Shown: positions 1 through 20,590, counted from the first letter of the stretch. The stretch is DNA of 64,000 nt from Atriophallophorus winterbourni (GCA_013407085.1 JACCGJ010000665.1:1-64000), one strand, 5' to 3'. Notes: a model not told the origin generated them from the sequence alone. Numbers and translations: made by a program.

Positions 1-39
1 GGGCTAGAGTTCTCTGTGTTTTCTATTTATTATACACGA

Positions 40-297
40 TGCTAATTTAGCTGACCTCTCACCGTGCTGGTGAAGAAAAACTGCTTTTTCTTTTTCCAGC
101 ATCGGCTATAACGCGGTGCTTCCTAAGTTCAACCCGGATAATCTCTTGGCTTCGCGATCGGCGAAGATTTCAAACAGACAAAAAGAATATACGTTTTGGC
201 AGTGGTGGGTGCTTCTCTGCAGCTTTCCACCGAAAGAAATTCTGGACGCTCGATTGGCTTGTTAGCCACATACTGTCCTGTGCAAAATGAACTGAAG
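40..297 (+). repeat. R3 short interspersed repeat, full-length-like copy
   Basis: About 260 bp matching the repeat at 29457-29716 from the start (gctgacctctcaccg) to the TGAAC-type tail. The middle holds a GTTCAACCC stretch at about 131-139, which fits the pol III box B pattern GWTCRANNC. A box A-like sequence is only approximate and lies far upstream, so a tRNA origin is not shown. Non-coding; short ORFs across it carry no recognisable domain. Confidence 0.7.
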
Positions 298-446
298 TGA
301 TGCATAACCCCACCCTTTACGGAACCTTCGCAAATGACGCCGAACCCCCTAAACTCCACCCGAACCCCTGTATTGACTATCCTATGGTTATATTTTGAGT
401 TCATAGGTTTTTGTACCATAATATACAATTGACTATTGACTATTAA

Positions 447-656
447 CTGAACTGAACTGAACTGAATGAAACTGAGCTATAGACTATTGTAGGGGAGTTT
501 TTGCTCTACATTCCAGGTAACCATCCTACCAGAAGAAATCTGTGAACCTATTTTGTTTTGAAGTGGTGGGCGCTCTTTTTGGCATACCACCGGAAGAAAT
601 CTGGACGCTCGATTGGCGACTGCCACATATCGTCCTGTGCAAACTGAACTGAAGGT
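447..656 (+). repeat. R3 partial copy with (TGAAC)n run
   Basis: Positions 447-475 are a degenerate run of aactg/tgaac units. Positions 560-656 repeat the 3' half of R3 (gtggtgggcgct, then ggacgctcgattggc, then cctgtgcaaactgaactgaa). The 5' half is missing, as expected for a truncated retroposon copy. Confidence 0.6.
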
Positions 657-660
657 CATG

Positions 661-1920
661 CAGGCTTTTAAATTTCACATGCTCCACGCTGTCGTGTTAC
701 ACTGATGTGGTAGAGGCCTGTCAGTGTCAAGTTGTTATTCAGTTATTAGGTAAATATCTTTACCTCGTTTTTATAAACATTTTCGAAGCCTTGATGTATC
801 TAAAGGACTCGAGGAAATAATATCTATTCAATGATATCGACCATGACATTATCATGAACTATTTATGGCTCTATTTCAATACTGTTACAAAATAAAAAGC
901 AAACAGCTTTTGCTAACCACAGGGTAACATTTACATTTGACCTAGATGTACGGTGGAGTAAACTTCGGTGTTCCAAGCCTATTAGCGGAGTTTGACCAGC
1001 CTTACTTTCCGTGATTTCTGGTTTCCATAAAAAACTTTTCGTCTGTGCGTGCACACGACTGTTGATCATACTCTTTGTCCACCAAATGCAGCATATCACA
1101 AAGCGCAATCCTTGTTCTCCGCCTGTTCATTCTTATCAAGTACATCGGCCAGAACAGAATCACCGTTCTTTCTACTTGCTGACGGCGTTGAAAATTGGCG
1201 TTCCCTAATGTCCCATTTTGATTTATTTGCTCTACAAGATCTATTTATGTTCTTAATCATAAGTCTGGATTTCGACGAAATGTCACAGTCAAAAGAAAAC
1301 GAGAATGGCTTTATTCGTGTACATGAATTTTCAGAATTCAGAGACTGGAATAAAATACTCTCATGTTGTCCAGGCCCAAACCCACATGAGAAAAAGGAAG
1401 AATAGTAGTGAGACGCGTGCACGCAGCTAGGTATCTTTGTCAAATCAATTACGGTGTTATATGCGCAATTCAGAAATACTGGACAATTACATACCTTGAA
1501 CGTTCTACCGGATGGCTTAGACAGTTTAAACAGGTGGTCTCTAACACATTACATTTTATTGAATACCATTCTCCTTATCTGAAACCATGTCGCCCGCCTT
1601 TATGATACGACAGTACTACGATACGTGACGCGTAAATTATTTTTGTGTCATCATGCAGCACGATCTTGGTTGCGCTGCATCTCGAACGAGACACAACTTC
1701 TGCCAACCAAAACATGTCTACTTTGCCACGCTTTTTTGATTTGACCGGTTTCTCTCCCAATGCTGCCGAATGCATATATCCGTCCACATTTGTGATAAGC
1801 AGCACGTGCTTAGCAACTTTGCCTTCTTGATGGAAGCAGAGGGAGCAATTCCCACATGAGCTTGATCACTGACTTCACCAAAATAAGGAGTTTTGGGGGA
1901 GGCAACCAAAACGGCTTACC
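661..1920. other. Unassigned interval
   Basis: I see no recognisable protein family, RNA gene or repeat. Several 60-118 codon ORFs overlap on both strands but show no conserved motif and no convincing splice structure, so they are not annotated. Confidence 0.5.
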
Positions 1921-1928
1921 ATTGTCCA

Positions 1929-2520
1929 TCAAACTGACAGGAGTCCAAATATGCCTTGAACTTCATCTCGGATTCCAACGGCACAACAATATGCGGCCAT
2001 GCATTCCATGCGTTTATTATTCGAGTGGGCAATGCGAATTGCACCGGGAGTCGCATTCTCCTCCACTTTTTTTAACTTTGGGCTATGACTACGAGTTATT
2101 CTATCTTCAGGTAGAAGGAGGAATTCTTGTAATTTCAATCCGTAATCTCCCAGAAGAATTCTGAGACTAACCAGGAGGTCAAAGCGTCTACTTCTATGCT
2201 CCAGTGAATACAGACGCAACGTGTCCTCATAAGTGAGCCAGTAGAGACATTTAACCACTTCCGTTGCTCTTGGCTAAAAAATTTTCTAGAAAGATAAAAG
2301 CACCGTCAAGAAAGTACGTCCTCATAGCCGAACCAGGTCCTTTGTGCATAGCTGCACACTTCACTGGATTTATTGGTAGTTTCCACGGGATGGACCAGCT
2401 ATTTAATTGATGCAACTTACTTTGTAAAACTTACCCATTCTCACTTCTACTGACCGCGCCCCACATCTTTAAGTCGTCAGTAAAAATCAAGCAGTTTTTG
2501 ATTCAATAGAGCATGCAGAT
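1929..2520 (-). pseudogene. CR1-like LINE ORF2 C-terminal remnant
   Basis: The - strand translation contains an FTDDLKMWG relic of the reverse-transcriptase catalytic box (about 2465-2495), then LPINP..KC. Near 1929-2258 it resembles the ORF2 C-terminus of the copy at 30339-30752 (RLYSLEHRSRRFD versus KLYPLELRRERFD; RILLGDYG versus RILFGKYG). Frames change repeatedly and stops are present, so this is a dead fragment. It belongs to the same lineage as the 26880-29450 and 30200-33140 elements. Confidence 0.6.
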
Positions 2521-2529
2521 CACTGGCAA

Positions 2530-3150
2530 ACACTACGGACGACAATTGTCCGTACGCTCGAACCATGCCCGAAGTTTAGCAATATAATGCTTTCAAGATC
2601 CAAACATAATTCTCGGGCACTTCCATGTCTCAGCAGACAGTTCCAAAGACTTTCGCGATGGATTGAATCGAATGCCGCTCGGATGTCAAGGAATACCACG
2701 ATAGTTGGTCTACGAAAAGGCTGGGGTTGCTCCCTAACTGACGGAGTGTGAAATTTGATCTATGCACTCTCGACCGGCACAAAACCCAGTTTGCTCCTCA
2801 CGGATTTGCTCTTCCCGTTTGGTACTCAATCAGTGAAGCAGGATGGACGGCAGTATTTTAGAAACAACTGAAATGAGACTGATACCCCGGTGATTTTCAC
2901 AGGAATCGCGCCTTCCCTTTTTGAAAATCGGAGCAATTACTGATTCTCTCCAAGGGATCGGAACGCGTTCCTCAGCCCATATGTTGGCGAACAGCACTTG
3001 AAGTTAGCGAACTAAAGCGAAACCGCCATCTTTGAGCAATGACGGAAGCAACGCATCAGCATCTGATGCCCAATGGCGCTTAAGGCTCCGGAGTACGCTG
3101 TAAATCTCTTGCTTGGCTTCAGACCGGTGATTTGTGATCTCTGTTAAGAG
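2530..3150 (-). pseudogene. RTE-like LINE reverse-transcriptase remnant
   Basis: Read on the - strand, the stretch gives WRESVIAPIFKKGRRDSCEN, then HRGISLISVVSKIL, then EEQTGFCAGRECIDQI. These are reverse-transcriptase motifs of RTE-type elements (normally NYRGISLL..SK and EQAGFRPGRGCIDQI). Stops and frameshifts interrupt it. It lies immediately upstream of the helicase gene on the opposite strand and ends about 90 bp before the first exon. Confidence 0.65.
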
Positions 3151-3228
3151 TGTAGTTAGATGATTTTTAATATTTAATTTAATAGTTCTTATACTATTAG
3201 TATCTGAAGTTGTGTAACTTACATTATT

Positions 3229-3237
3229 CTGTTTTAG
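3229..3237 (+). other. Splice acceptor before the helicase start codon
   Basis: A pyrimidine-rich stretch (attctgttttag) ends in AG at 3236-3237, only 13 nt before the ATG at 3251. It could be the acceptor of a 5'-UTR intron or a spliced-leader trans-splice site; flatworms use both. The sequence cannot tell which. Confidence 0.5.
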
Positions 3238-3250
3238 CTTCTACTTGATA

Positions 3251-10745
<7,495 letters not shown>

Positions 10746-10850
10746 TCATTCTGTACACACATTCTGTAAAATTGTTGTTGTGCCACGTTAGCGCGATTCC
10801 TTACTCCCATTCTATTGCTTTCGTGAACACGTAACATGAAATTTGTCCAG

Positions 10851-10856
10851 AATAAA
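10851..10856 (+). terminator. Polyadenylation signal of the helicase gene
   Basis: AATAAA, 106 nt after the stop codon, the first canonical hexamer downstream. The cleavage site itself is not visible. Confidence 0.65.
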
Positions 10857-11390
10857 CAATTCGTAGAAATGTTTTTTTCTTTTAATACTTCTGAAACCCG
10901 AGTTTGTTCATTTTTTAAACTGATTCCAGAAGCTGAAAGACTAATGTTTCAAAACTCTGCTTTTATTAAATCGTGTTTAGGAGCCATGTTGAAAAATGCT
11001 GACAGTTGGGGATAGCCGTTATTTCAAACTTATAAATTATTCTTGTTCCATCTGTTTATAAGAAGGCCATTGTCAGAATGTTCAACATTTCGCATCTTTT
11101 CAGTTAATTTAATGTGATATTGAACGCCCCCGCCGTCAAATCATCTTCTGTTGAGCGGAGTTTCGAAGTAGTCTGATAGCGCATGACTCCCTCTCGCTCT
11201 TAAAGCAACTAATTACCGCCGTGGTATACATTGAAACTTTAGATAACATGTTTAAGCAATTTGCACGGCACTTTGAAACGTTTCGTCCGAAACGCTGTCC
11301 GTTCGGCTGTGTACGTGCACTAGAATGTAATCCCTGAAATGAATCTACAAAAGAAGCTGTGTTTAGTCGCCTTCACGTGAATTGTTACGT
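10857..11390. other. Unassigned interval
   Basis: AT-rich spacer between the helicase 3' end and the LINE tail. No gene or repeat was recognised. Confidence 0.5.
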
Positions 11391-11539
11391 TCTAAAAAGT
11401 GTTTTCAAGATTCAAGAATTTATGGTCACAAAAAGCACAGCTTCACAATTACCATATCATAGTAAATATGCGTTCAATAAGAGGTATAAAAAAACAATTA
11501 TACGATGTCACTGGAGTCAAGTAATATGCTTACCCTGAG

Positions 11540-14440
11540 TCAATACACAGGCATCGTCAATTCGTTGTGTAACAAATAAGTGTCCAAGGTTGGAGTGAAT
11601 GTTTGAATACAGGGAGAGGTGATAATTGCTTCGGGAAGGGCATTCCACAGGAAACAGACACGTACCGAATAGAAATATCGGCGACAATTAGTACGGGAAT
11701 GGGGAATTTGTAGTGCCGCTGAGTGGCTACGTGTAATTCCTGATTCACGGTATTTGAACAAATGTTTGAGTGGATGATCTGGAGTATGCAATATTTTGTA
11801 AGTAAGGATAACGTCACTTCGAAGTCTACGTTGAAGGGGAGTGGTGAGCTTTAGCTTTTTCAACCTTTCCTCGTATGTACGGTCTCGAAAACCACGCACG
11901 AGTTTAGTTGCACGATGATATATCCTGTCAAGCAAGAATATATCCTTTTTCATCCACGGAGTCCATGCTTGCGATGCATGTTCCATTGTGGGAATTAAGT
12001 AGGTCTTCATGATGCTTGGCAACGTTACAGGCGTAAAGGTTCTGAATGATCCGTCGAAGCATACCTAGAAGCTTTGAAGCACGCTTGTAAATGACCTCAC
12101 AATGCACGCTGTTCTTTAGGCTGCCACATATCCAGACTCCAAGATCCTTCTCCGATTCGGTCCAGCTCAAAATCGTTTGCCCAAAGTAATAATTGTACTG
12201 AAAGGGCTTACCGATTTGCAGTAACTTGCATTTTTGAAAATTGAACGGCAGTTTATTTCTAACTGACCATTCGTGTAGTGCATCTAAATCACTTTGCAGT
12301 TTTACGCAGTCTGCAGTTGATTTTATTCGCATCCAAAGTTTAACATCATCCGCAAAAAGAACTACCTTGCATGAGAGCGTCTCAGGTAAATCATTGATGT
12401 AAACTAAGAAAAGCACTGGACCGAGAACGGAACCTTGCGGTACACCACTGGAGGTATTAATGGCTCGTGATTGTACCCCGTTAACTCGAACGGTTGCCTT
12501 GCGCCCATTGAGGTAGCTTTCGAACCATACGAGTAGCTGCCCGTCAATACCAATCTGTTTCAGCTTTTGTAGCAACAGGAAGTGATCAACTCTGTCGAAA
12601 GCTTTCGACATATCCAGATAGCACGCGTGCACACTGTCTCCTGCGTCAACCGTTTGGGTCCAATCGTTTAATACCGTCAGCAAGTTTGTCAAGCAGGAGC
12701 GAGCTTTACGAAACCCATGCTGGGCGACAGATAGTATATTTTGTGATTCCAAGTGATGAACTATATTTTCCGTCACTATGCGCTCCATCACTTTGGATAT
12801 CACGGGGAGTAGGGTGACAGGACGGTAGTTCGCGGGATCTGAACGGCTACCACCCTATAAATTGGTGAAATTACCCCTGTCTTCCACTCTGTTGGCACCA
12901 CTCCTTCGGTTAGGGAATGTTGGAACAATTGGCATAGTGGTTCACACAGCTGCTGATCACAGGATTTTAGTAGTGCTGGTGTTATTCCATCGGCTCCAGG
13001 AGATTTCCTAGGGTTCAGTCGACACAAGTGTCTTCGTATAATCGCTGAATTAATCTCAATATCATTCAGTTGTTGAGATACAATCGATGTCAGTAAATTC
13101 TCATTCGCCCTAACCGTTATGGGGCTAAACACATTTGCATAAAATTGAGCGAGAGTATCAGCCGTTTCCTTTGCTGTGACTGTTAATCCATTCTCAGAAA
13201 TAACAGGAAACACCCCTGGTTTCACACTGGACCGAGCATTGACAATCCGATAGAGAAGTTTAGGGTTTTCTTCCATTTTCAAAGACAGAGAGCGATGGTA
13301 ATATTGCTTGTCCTCTTTGACGAGAGCATTCACTTTGTTACGAATTTTAGAAAATTGCTGCCAAGAGGCATCAGTTCTGGTTTTTCGGTGTTCAGTCCAA
13401 GCAAAGTTTCGTTTCCCGAGCCATTTTTTTGTGCGACTGCGAAGCTTAAATCGGAAGTCACTTGCCCGTCGTTCATCAACAAATCGCGAATTATGATCTA
13501 TGTTTGACTGAAGTATTTTCGTGAGCTCATTGCATTGTGTTTCGGTGTTGTGCTGATCAAGTTCTTGCCAATTTACTAGCCCAAGCGATCCACGTAGACC
13601 CGCGTAGTCGATCTTTCTGAATTGTTTGGCGGACGCACAAACTCGTCTAGCACTGCAAACAAACTCAAAGGCTAGCACCAGATGATCACTCCGACCGAGG
13701 GGCGCAATGTAGTCAACACCCTCAACTGCTGTTTTCTCTGAAGTAAAGATTAGATCCAAAATTGATGGCAACTCTGATCCTCTTCTATGAGTAAAGTCAA
13801 ACACATGATTATGCAGTGGAATCATGTCGATCACCTCACGAAATTTGTGATCAAATGTGTGTAGAGGGTGATCGGATCTGGCAAAGAGATGAGGAAGATT
13901 GAAGTCCCCCATGAGTAGTAATTGCGAGCTACGCTTCTCTCCGGCGTAATTTAGCGATTGTAATAACCTGTCATTTTGAGTATCATTCGAGGCTAGAGGG
14001 CGGTATATGATTCCAAGAATGCAATCGTCCTGTGACACATTCGTGAGACTGCACCAGAGGGTATCTTCGAAATCAAGGTTTGGATCGTGAATTTTCATGC
14101 ACTGAAGACGTTCGTGACAGTATAAAGCCACACCACCACCTTTTCTTGGGCGATCGTTCCGTATTAGCATCATGTTGGGGATTGAGAGTTCACTTTCAGT
14201 CATACAGGATTGAAACCAGGTTTCAGTAACAGCAACAAGGTCTGGCGTGTATCGTTTGCACAGCTCGGTCAGTTCAGTCAATTTGTTGTACAAACTTTGA
14301 GCATTGGTATAGATGCATTTAAGTGAGTTTTTAGAATATAACACCGAGTCAGTATTTGTATTTATTGGTCCGACGATGTCGACGTCGGACCGAGATCGTT
14401 TTTGAAGCAATTTGAAGTAATTTAGCGGGCGAATTTGCAC
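11540..14440 (-). pseudogene. CR1-like LINE ORF2: endonuclease and reverse transcriptase, two frameshifts
   Basis: The first ~240 residues form an APE-type endonuclease (AVTETW, LLLMGDFNLPH, and SDHLVLAFEF with the catalytic Asp-His). The reverse transcriptase follows: NPRKSPGADGI, NYRPVTLL, SKAFDRVDH, SGVPQGSVLGP and LFADDVKLW, with the catalytic aspartates. Frameshifts near 12850 and 12025 separate three otherwise open segments (14440-12800, 12803-11928, 12022-11540). Few other lesions are visible, so the copy appears young compared with its neighbours. Confidence 0.85.
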
Positions 14441-15779
14441 CAGTCTCGGATAATTGCGTAATTAAAGGCTCCAGGTGGACCTCAACAGCAGCTTTTGAGT
14501 TGCACAGTCTAACGTTTTCAGGTAACCTGTTTCTGTTCACTTTTAGCTTGCTTCGAACATCATCCGCCATGCTACTTGAAAGAAACGTAACCTTAAGTGG
14601 ATTTGCCCCTTTCCCGTGATAGTTCGGCGAACGAGGTATTCTGTATGTGTCGACAACTACAGAATTTTGGAACCGATATTTTCGGCTATAAATGACCATT
14701 GTTTACGGTCGTGCTCTTTGTTTTCGAAGCCCGTTGTGGTGCCCGAATTTTCTGGAACGTCAAGCAAAATAATACTCCTTGGTGCTGTTTGATCCCGCCT
14801 ATTCGGTGCTTTTGACCTTTTCCACCAAGGTACGTCAGCATATATACGGTTGGGTAGGTCACTTTGCGTTCGGAGCAAATACGAATTTAGTAGGACATTT
14901 TCCATGTCCTTTTCGTTGGCGAAAGTGATTTTTAGGAAGACGTGGTTTATCTTGATTCGGGGATTTCGTATGACGAGTTATTCGAGTTACCGACACGGGG
15001 TGTATACTGTCTAGGCCGATTCGATTACAAACGACGAACCAGTTTTCACGGTCATGCTTTTGCCTTTCTTGAAAGAGCGTCACCTCTGACTCAGGAATAT
15101 TGGTGCATATTACACTTAAATTTTTTATGCGTTTTATCGAATTTTTCTGCTCCCTGTGATATGGAACCGTTTTGCTTTGAACTTCCTCTTTTGCCTGAGG
15201 TTTAGGGCTCAATTCTAACGCCAAACACTTATCACCTTTAGACACCATCTGGGCGAATGTTAGCTTGCTGGAATGAGACGCGTTCACTTGGAGCTCTTTG
15301 GACGTAACCCCTGAGTCTGGAATCGATGGTACATTATTGACTTTTTTCAACAGTTCCGTCGATTGATGGAGCTCAGATTGCTTTTTGTTATCTTGAGCAT
15401 CATCTGCTTCGGGTTGAATCGCTGGGGCAATTTTATCCATCAAGAGTGTTTTAAGCCTTTCCTCAATTATTCGATAATTATTTTCTAAAATTTCTAACCG
15501 AGGCTCAAGCCTTGCCTCATAGGCAGCGTTGTGTGGATTGTCGCTAGACTGTTTGCTTCGACATGAAGTGCATATGTAACAGACACTGGGGAAATCCACG
15601 TTGTTGATAATCGATGCCACTTCCTCTGTTAGGGCTTTATCACAATTGACATGTATTTTACTCAGGCAGCCGAAACATTTGACGACATGAGATCTAGCGC
15701 TTACCCCTTTGTTGCAAATTTTGCACACATCACGTGCAGCCTTCTTTGTTTGGGTTTTCGGGGTCAACCTGCGTGTCAT
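14349..15779 (-). pseudogene. CR1-like LINE ORF1 protein, two frameshifts
   Basis: The N-terminus has a PHD-like zinc finger: CKICNKG near residue 20, then CFGCLSKIHVNC, then CYICTSC. It is followed by a predicted coiled coil (about residues 89-112, EARLEPRLEILENNYRIIE) and a C-terminal region of the RNA-binding type found in ORF1 proteins. Frame changes near 14905-14935 and near 14690-14700 split it into three segments (from 15779, 14905 and 14699). ORF1 proteins package the element RNA; this copy could not make a complete one without frame correction. Confidence 0.75.
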
Positions 15780-15859
15780 TGTTTCAATCCGGTGAGGGGT
15801 GAATCAGTGCAGTTATTGATCGATCGATAACTAGCGGTGGAGTGAATGCGTTGGATCGG

Positions 15860-17150
15860 AGTTAAGTGATCCAAACGATGAAAAGCGAACGAGGTAGGAT
15901 AAAACTGTTGCGATTTCACGATTTTCGATCTCACAGATTTCAAAAGAATATCGGTCGATTCGGAGTGATTTGCTCTTCTCGACGGTATTTGAACAGAAAC
16001 AATATTCCAACGTACCGGGTCTATTGCACGCGTGGTTATAATTCGAAAATTTGGATTTTCAAGGATTCAACTTGCGCGAACTTGAAACTAGTATAATCCA
16101 AACGAGTGAATTGAGACGAGTTCAATGATATCTGAACCGTTCAGTTCAGAAGAGCGAGTGAGGAAATAGATCCAAAAGTATGAGAGCACTGATTTATGCG
16201 ACCACACAGCACGTTCCAAATAACAGCGTGTCTTCGGCATCCGATCTCTTATTCTTAACGAGCATTTCTCACCAGCCTTTGACGGTGCAAACTGATTCAA
16301 GCATTTGAAAATTGTGTAAAACTATGTGTAATTTACCAGGTTTCTTTTTGCTGACACACCCATCAACCGATTACAGCTTTTAACTTTGCCGGGTAGAATT
16401 GTGGTGATTTGTACAGTCTTATGTTTTGTATCATCTCAATTTGTTAACTTAGACATTATCGTTTCATTTAAATTACCGATAGCGCTATGTTGATCTATCT
16501 ATTTCTTTTTATCGTTTTCACTCACATTGACTTTCTGTTCGTTATCTCACTTAACATTATTCATCTGTTAATCACCATTTGTATATAGTCAACACACACT
16601 AATAACAATACAGTCCTTCTCCATGCGGTCTTCGTTCTTTTCTGGTTGTCTCGGATTCAATGTAGTAAATAACAGGAACACACTTAGCCTAACGATTCAT
16701 TCCTCACAATCCACCACAGAATCAAGAAGTTTCGATTCGGTGAGAGTTGAAAACTGTTTCAATGGTAAAGTGATAAACAAAACGTGATTTTGATTTGCAC
16801 CCGTAGTTGAAAGCTGAACAACGGTGAAGTTGTAAATCCGCTTTTTGGCTTCATCGCATTCAACTGCAAGTTTGCCGAGTATATTCGTTCCAATAAGACA
16901 AAACATCCACATAACTTGGCTAATTTAACATCAAATTTTTAAATCAATAGCCTATGGTGTAGATATTCTTTTAGATGATTTCAATTTTACGAGTTATTTA
17001 CAGAAGGTATCATTTTTTAGTCGTAAACCAAATGAAAGTTATGGTTTTACATGCATTCATTTCGATTCGTTTTACTGAATCCGTCAGAATAGGCAACATC
17101 AAGTAACTTGCTTCGTATATGCCTTGCAGTTGAGAGATCTTCACTTTTTA
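15860..17150. other. Unassigned interval
   Basis: No recognised gene. A 71-codon - strand ORF at 16697-16912 (CLIGTNILGKLAVECD) looks vaguely like the end of a retropepsin, but no catalytic DTG/DSG is visible upstream, so it is not called. Confidence 0.4.
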
Positions 17151-17159
17151 ATGTGTTCA

Positions 17160-17330
17160 ATGCAAGTACACCAAAACTCCGCTATTTACCGACCTGTTAC
17201 TTCATTACTTATGATTTCTAAATTGTTTGAAAGCAGTGTTTCGAATGAACTCATTGAACATGTTACAAATATCGAGTTACTTTTGAAAAACAGTATTTAT
17301 TTAGGAAAAAAACATTCCTAATTATTTACT
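17160..17330 (+). pseudogene. LINE reverse-transcriptase fragment
   Basis: Encodes IYRPVTSLLMISKLFESSVS and then ELIEHVTN, which match the NYRPVTLLPVISK reverse-transcriptase motif of CR1-like elements. Nothing recognisable remains on either side. Confidence 0.5.
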
Positions 17331-17759
17331 GTACTGATAACATTATAAACTTGACCGCAAGTGGTTAAAAGATGGCAAGCTTCGTGACATTTCAGAAGGC
17401 TCACCACAACATACTACGAGAGAAACAGGAAATAGGTCAAAAGCTGTTAACTTTGTTAATTAACTACTTGCGATCGCACGATGGGTCCTCCCAACAGATT
17501 ATTATTTAACATCAAAATGCGCAAGTAACAGAATGTAGGCAAGCGATTTCCTTTTAAATGAAAATTCACTAAATTATCCTTACTGGAAGCAATTATTCGG
17601 TCAGAAAAATCTAGATCGCCATATTTTTATCAATCCTCAAAGCACCCAAGCAGTCTTTTCCACAAACTTGGTAAGATACCGTGTACCGAAATTAACATGT
17701 AAGTATATAAACAACATGAGTAATTATATTGAGAAGTATATTATTGTTCGGGAGACGAA

Positions 17760-19330
17760 TCATTAAATAAAAATTCGTCTAATTTCGTTTTAAAGTCATG
17801 CAAGCTAGTGGAGTGAGCAACGGTAGAAGGTTAACTGTTCCAAGTAAAACAGACACGGACGAAATAAAAATATCGTCTACAGATCAGGCGGGAATGGGTC
17901 ACCACGAGCACATATTCATGGGTCCGATAATTTCTCGTATCCCTTCGCGTGCGTAAATCCTGTAAATGATGGTTTGGTGTAAGAAATATTTTGTAAAGTA
18001 GAATAAGATCTTTTCTGATTCGTCGATAGCCGAAGTCGAACAGTTTCAGTTGATCTATCCGTTCTTTATAAGGGTTGTTTAGGATGCTGATAACTAGTTT
18101 TGTTGAGCGGTGATAGATTCGCCGCATACGTTCCACATTCTTGAGCCCCGGAGACTAGGAATGCACCGTATTCCATGACTGGTCTCAAGTGTGTACTCAT
18201 GATCCTTGCAAATATCTTGAGCGAAAATCCCTCAAATACCCGTTTTGAGAACATTTAGGACATGTGTTGCTTTTTCAAAGGCAGTGTCAGTTTGAAGTAA
18301 TGTTTCTAAACTGGAGGATATCCAGACACACAAATTTTTTCTTTACTGCCATTTTCAAAGATATGTGAACTCTACATTCACGAGCCTGCATTTGTTGAAG
18401 TTAAACGGCAGTTTGTTTTTCAACGACCAGTTGTGAAGCATATCAATATCTTTTTTGTAATAGCAGACAGTCCAAACTTGCATTCGAAATTTAGACACTC
18501 ATTTGCAAGACGATTTACCGATCCCCGCGTATTGACTCATGGTAGGTATTCTACTGGACTTTACTTGACATTACATATATTTTTATTTCTTTCTCATGAA
18601 CGAATATTTACTATGATATGATAATTGTGAAACTGTGCTGTTTGTCAATATAAATTCTAGAATCTTGTCTCGGGCTACGGTTGCAAGGCCATATCTTTAT
18701 GTCGTCCGCAAATAACCAACCGTTACATCGAACAATTTCCGGCAATCAATTTACATAAAACAGAAAGAGGATCCGACCAAGGACTACACCTTGGGGAACA
18801 CCGCTAGTTGCTGCGATTTGTTTTGATAATGCACCGTAAACACGTATCTAGGTAGTGCGATTTCTTAGGTATTCATTTAGCTAATTCAACAACTTCCCAG
18901 TGATACCAAGCCTTACAAGCATCTGCAGTTGTATTGTATGGTCAGCACGATCAAATGCATTAGAGATATCCAGGTAGCGGGCGTGTGTTACTTGCTCTTT
19001 ATCTACAGATTGTGTCTAATCATCCAGCGTTATCAGTAAATTAGATAAACAGGAATAATTCCGTCTAAATCCATGCTGTGTCCTCGAAAGTAATTGATTT
19101 TTTTCTATATGTTTCATTAGATCGTCAACAATAAAATGGTCAAGCAATTTGGAAATCACATGAGAACGATGTAATTTAAATTGTTGCTCATACCAGGTAC
19201 CTCGCGTTCGAATATTATTAAGATCCACGGAAGTTGAAACTCTTTTTAAAACAGCCAGACACTATCAGAGACAAATGTATTCATCGTTGGCTTTAACACG
19301 CTGTCGCAAATGTTCGGTGTTATCCACAAA
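17760..19330 (-). pseudogene. Degraded CR1-like LINE ORF2 copy
   Basis: The - strand reads, in broken frames, LSRTQHGFRRNYSCLSNLL (19016-19228), ATSGVPQG and LFADDIKIW (about 18690-18830), NKLPFNFNKC (about 18400) and RIYHRSTKLV through CRRYFYFVRVCFTW (17831-18136). It is the same lineage as the element at 11390-15860. About 200 bp at 18480-18690 interrupts the reverse transcriptase between LFADDIKIW and the following helix, and may be a small insertion. Confidence 0.7.
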
Positions 19331-19334
19331 CACT

Positions 19335-20590
19335 GTTGTTGGGGGAATGTTTAACATTGGTTACTTCACCTCATGGATAAAATCAAGGTATCATAAAACG
19401 TATGTCAGCCATCTTGCTAATTAGAAACTGATTACCTTACCGAAAACGAAAAGAAATAATTTTCGTAGTAGATTAAGTGAAACTTGAAAATGTGGATTTT
19501 TTATTGTGCATAATCGTTGCAAATTATGTTTTCCCTTTAAAGTAACAGTAAATATTGAAAATCTCGGCGTCATTAAATGAGAAGCAATTTTGATTTAGGT
19601 TGTGACTGTATTTCACTGTTACAAGTCGACAATAATTTCAAACTTTTAATTTCGAATACGTTGTTTAATGCTGCAATGAAAACTAATACTGGGAAATGTG
19701 TCTACAAAGGTTGTATGAACCTGCATAAGAATGCATGTACAAAGTTGATACGGGAGAAGTTGAAAGCTTTCATCAGCATAATACGTCTAAAATGGCTAAC
19801 ACATTGGATTTTATGTGTCCAGTCATCTATCGTGTTATTTAAGCTCCTTAGATGACACCCACACTATAATTCCTAGATGGCAGAGCGGGGCAAAACCACA
19901 ATGTCTTAACAACTATAAGTGGACAAAATGCTACACAGAATTCCATTTGTGAGATAACCCTCTCACAGCTTAAAATTCGGTAACATACAATTTCTTTTTC
20001 ACTGTCTGAGATGTTTTCAATTAGCAAGTTTTAGAAAATCCCGAAACGTCTGGTTAACAAATGCTGATCCAAAGTTGGATTGCGTTTCCCTTTTTTAGCA
20101 AACTACGCGCGTTTATGATTTCTATGCTGTGGCGAATGCAGAGATCTGCGTGAATTTTGCACTGGTTTTGTGATGGACTGAGTAATTCACCATACGCGAA
20201 AATTCACGATACGTAGATTGCTACTACAATTTACTAGTTGTTACTTAAATTCGATCCAGGTTACTTTTAATAATTCATACTTATCTGGGTGCACATTCGA
20301 TTGCATATGAAGGTTAAAAACTTGTAGTCACTTTCTGTTAGACACTAGTGGTGTTTTCTAACGACTGCGTTCTAGCGACGGCTTTGACTTTTGAACCCCA
20401 TCGTCCTGGCTCACAGAACAACGCTTGTAAGAAAAATGGGATGGAGAAAAGCGCTGTATTGTTGTTCGCTGCCTGTTGATGTTATTGTCTCCGATATCTT
20501 GTTGTTAGTTGCTTGACACCATTTGGATCTTTTTGAAAAGTGGTCAATATCACTGGCCGGGCGGCGAAGATCGACAAATGTACACGTGAT
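19335..20590. other. Unassigned interval
   Basis: AT-rich sequence with no recognised gene or repeat. The 92-codon ORF at 19577-19855 has no identifiable domain. Confidence 0.5.

Larger units (their letters stand above)
11390..15860 (-). mobile_element. Near full-length CR1-like non-LTR retrotransposon
   Basis: The most complete element in the window. On the - strand it has a short 5' region, ORF1 (14349-15779 with frameshifts), an overlapping ORF2 (11540-14440 with frameshifts) and a short 3' UTR containing agcttcacaa-type sequence shared with the copy at 20595-21330. Exact ends and target duplications were not resolved. Related truncated copies are at 17760-19330, 20595-21772 and 24850-26003. 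Confidence 0.85.

Noticed and set aside
1049..1443. Overlapping 118- and 115-codon ORFs on opposite strands
   Set aside because: No recognisable domain, no splice context; consistent with chance open frames.
16697..16912. Possible retropepsin fragment
   Set aside because: The ILG-like motif alone is too weak without a catalytic DTG/DSG.
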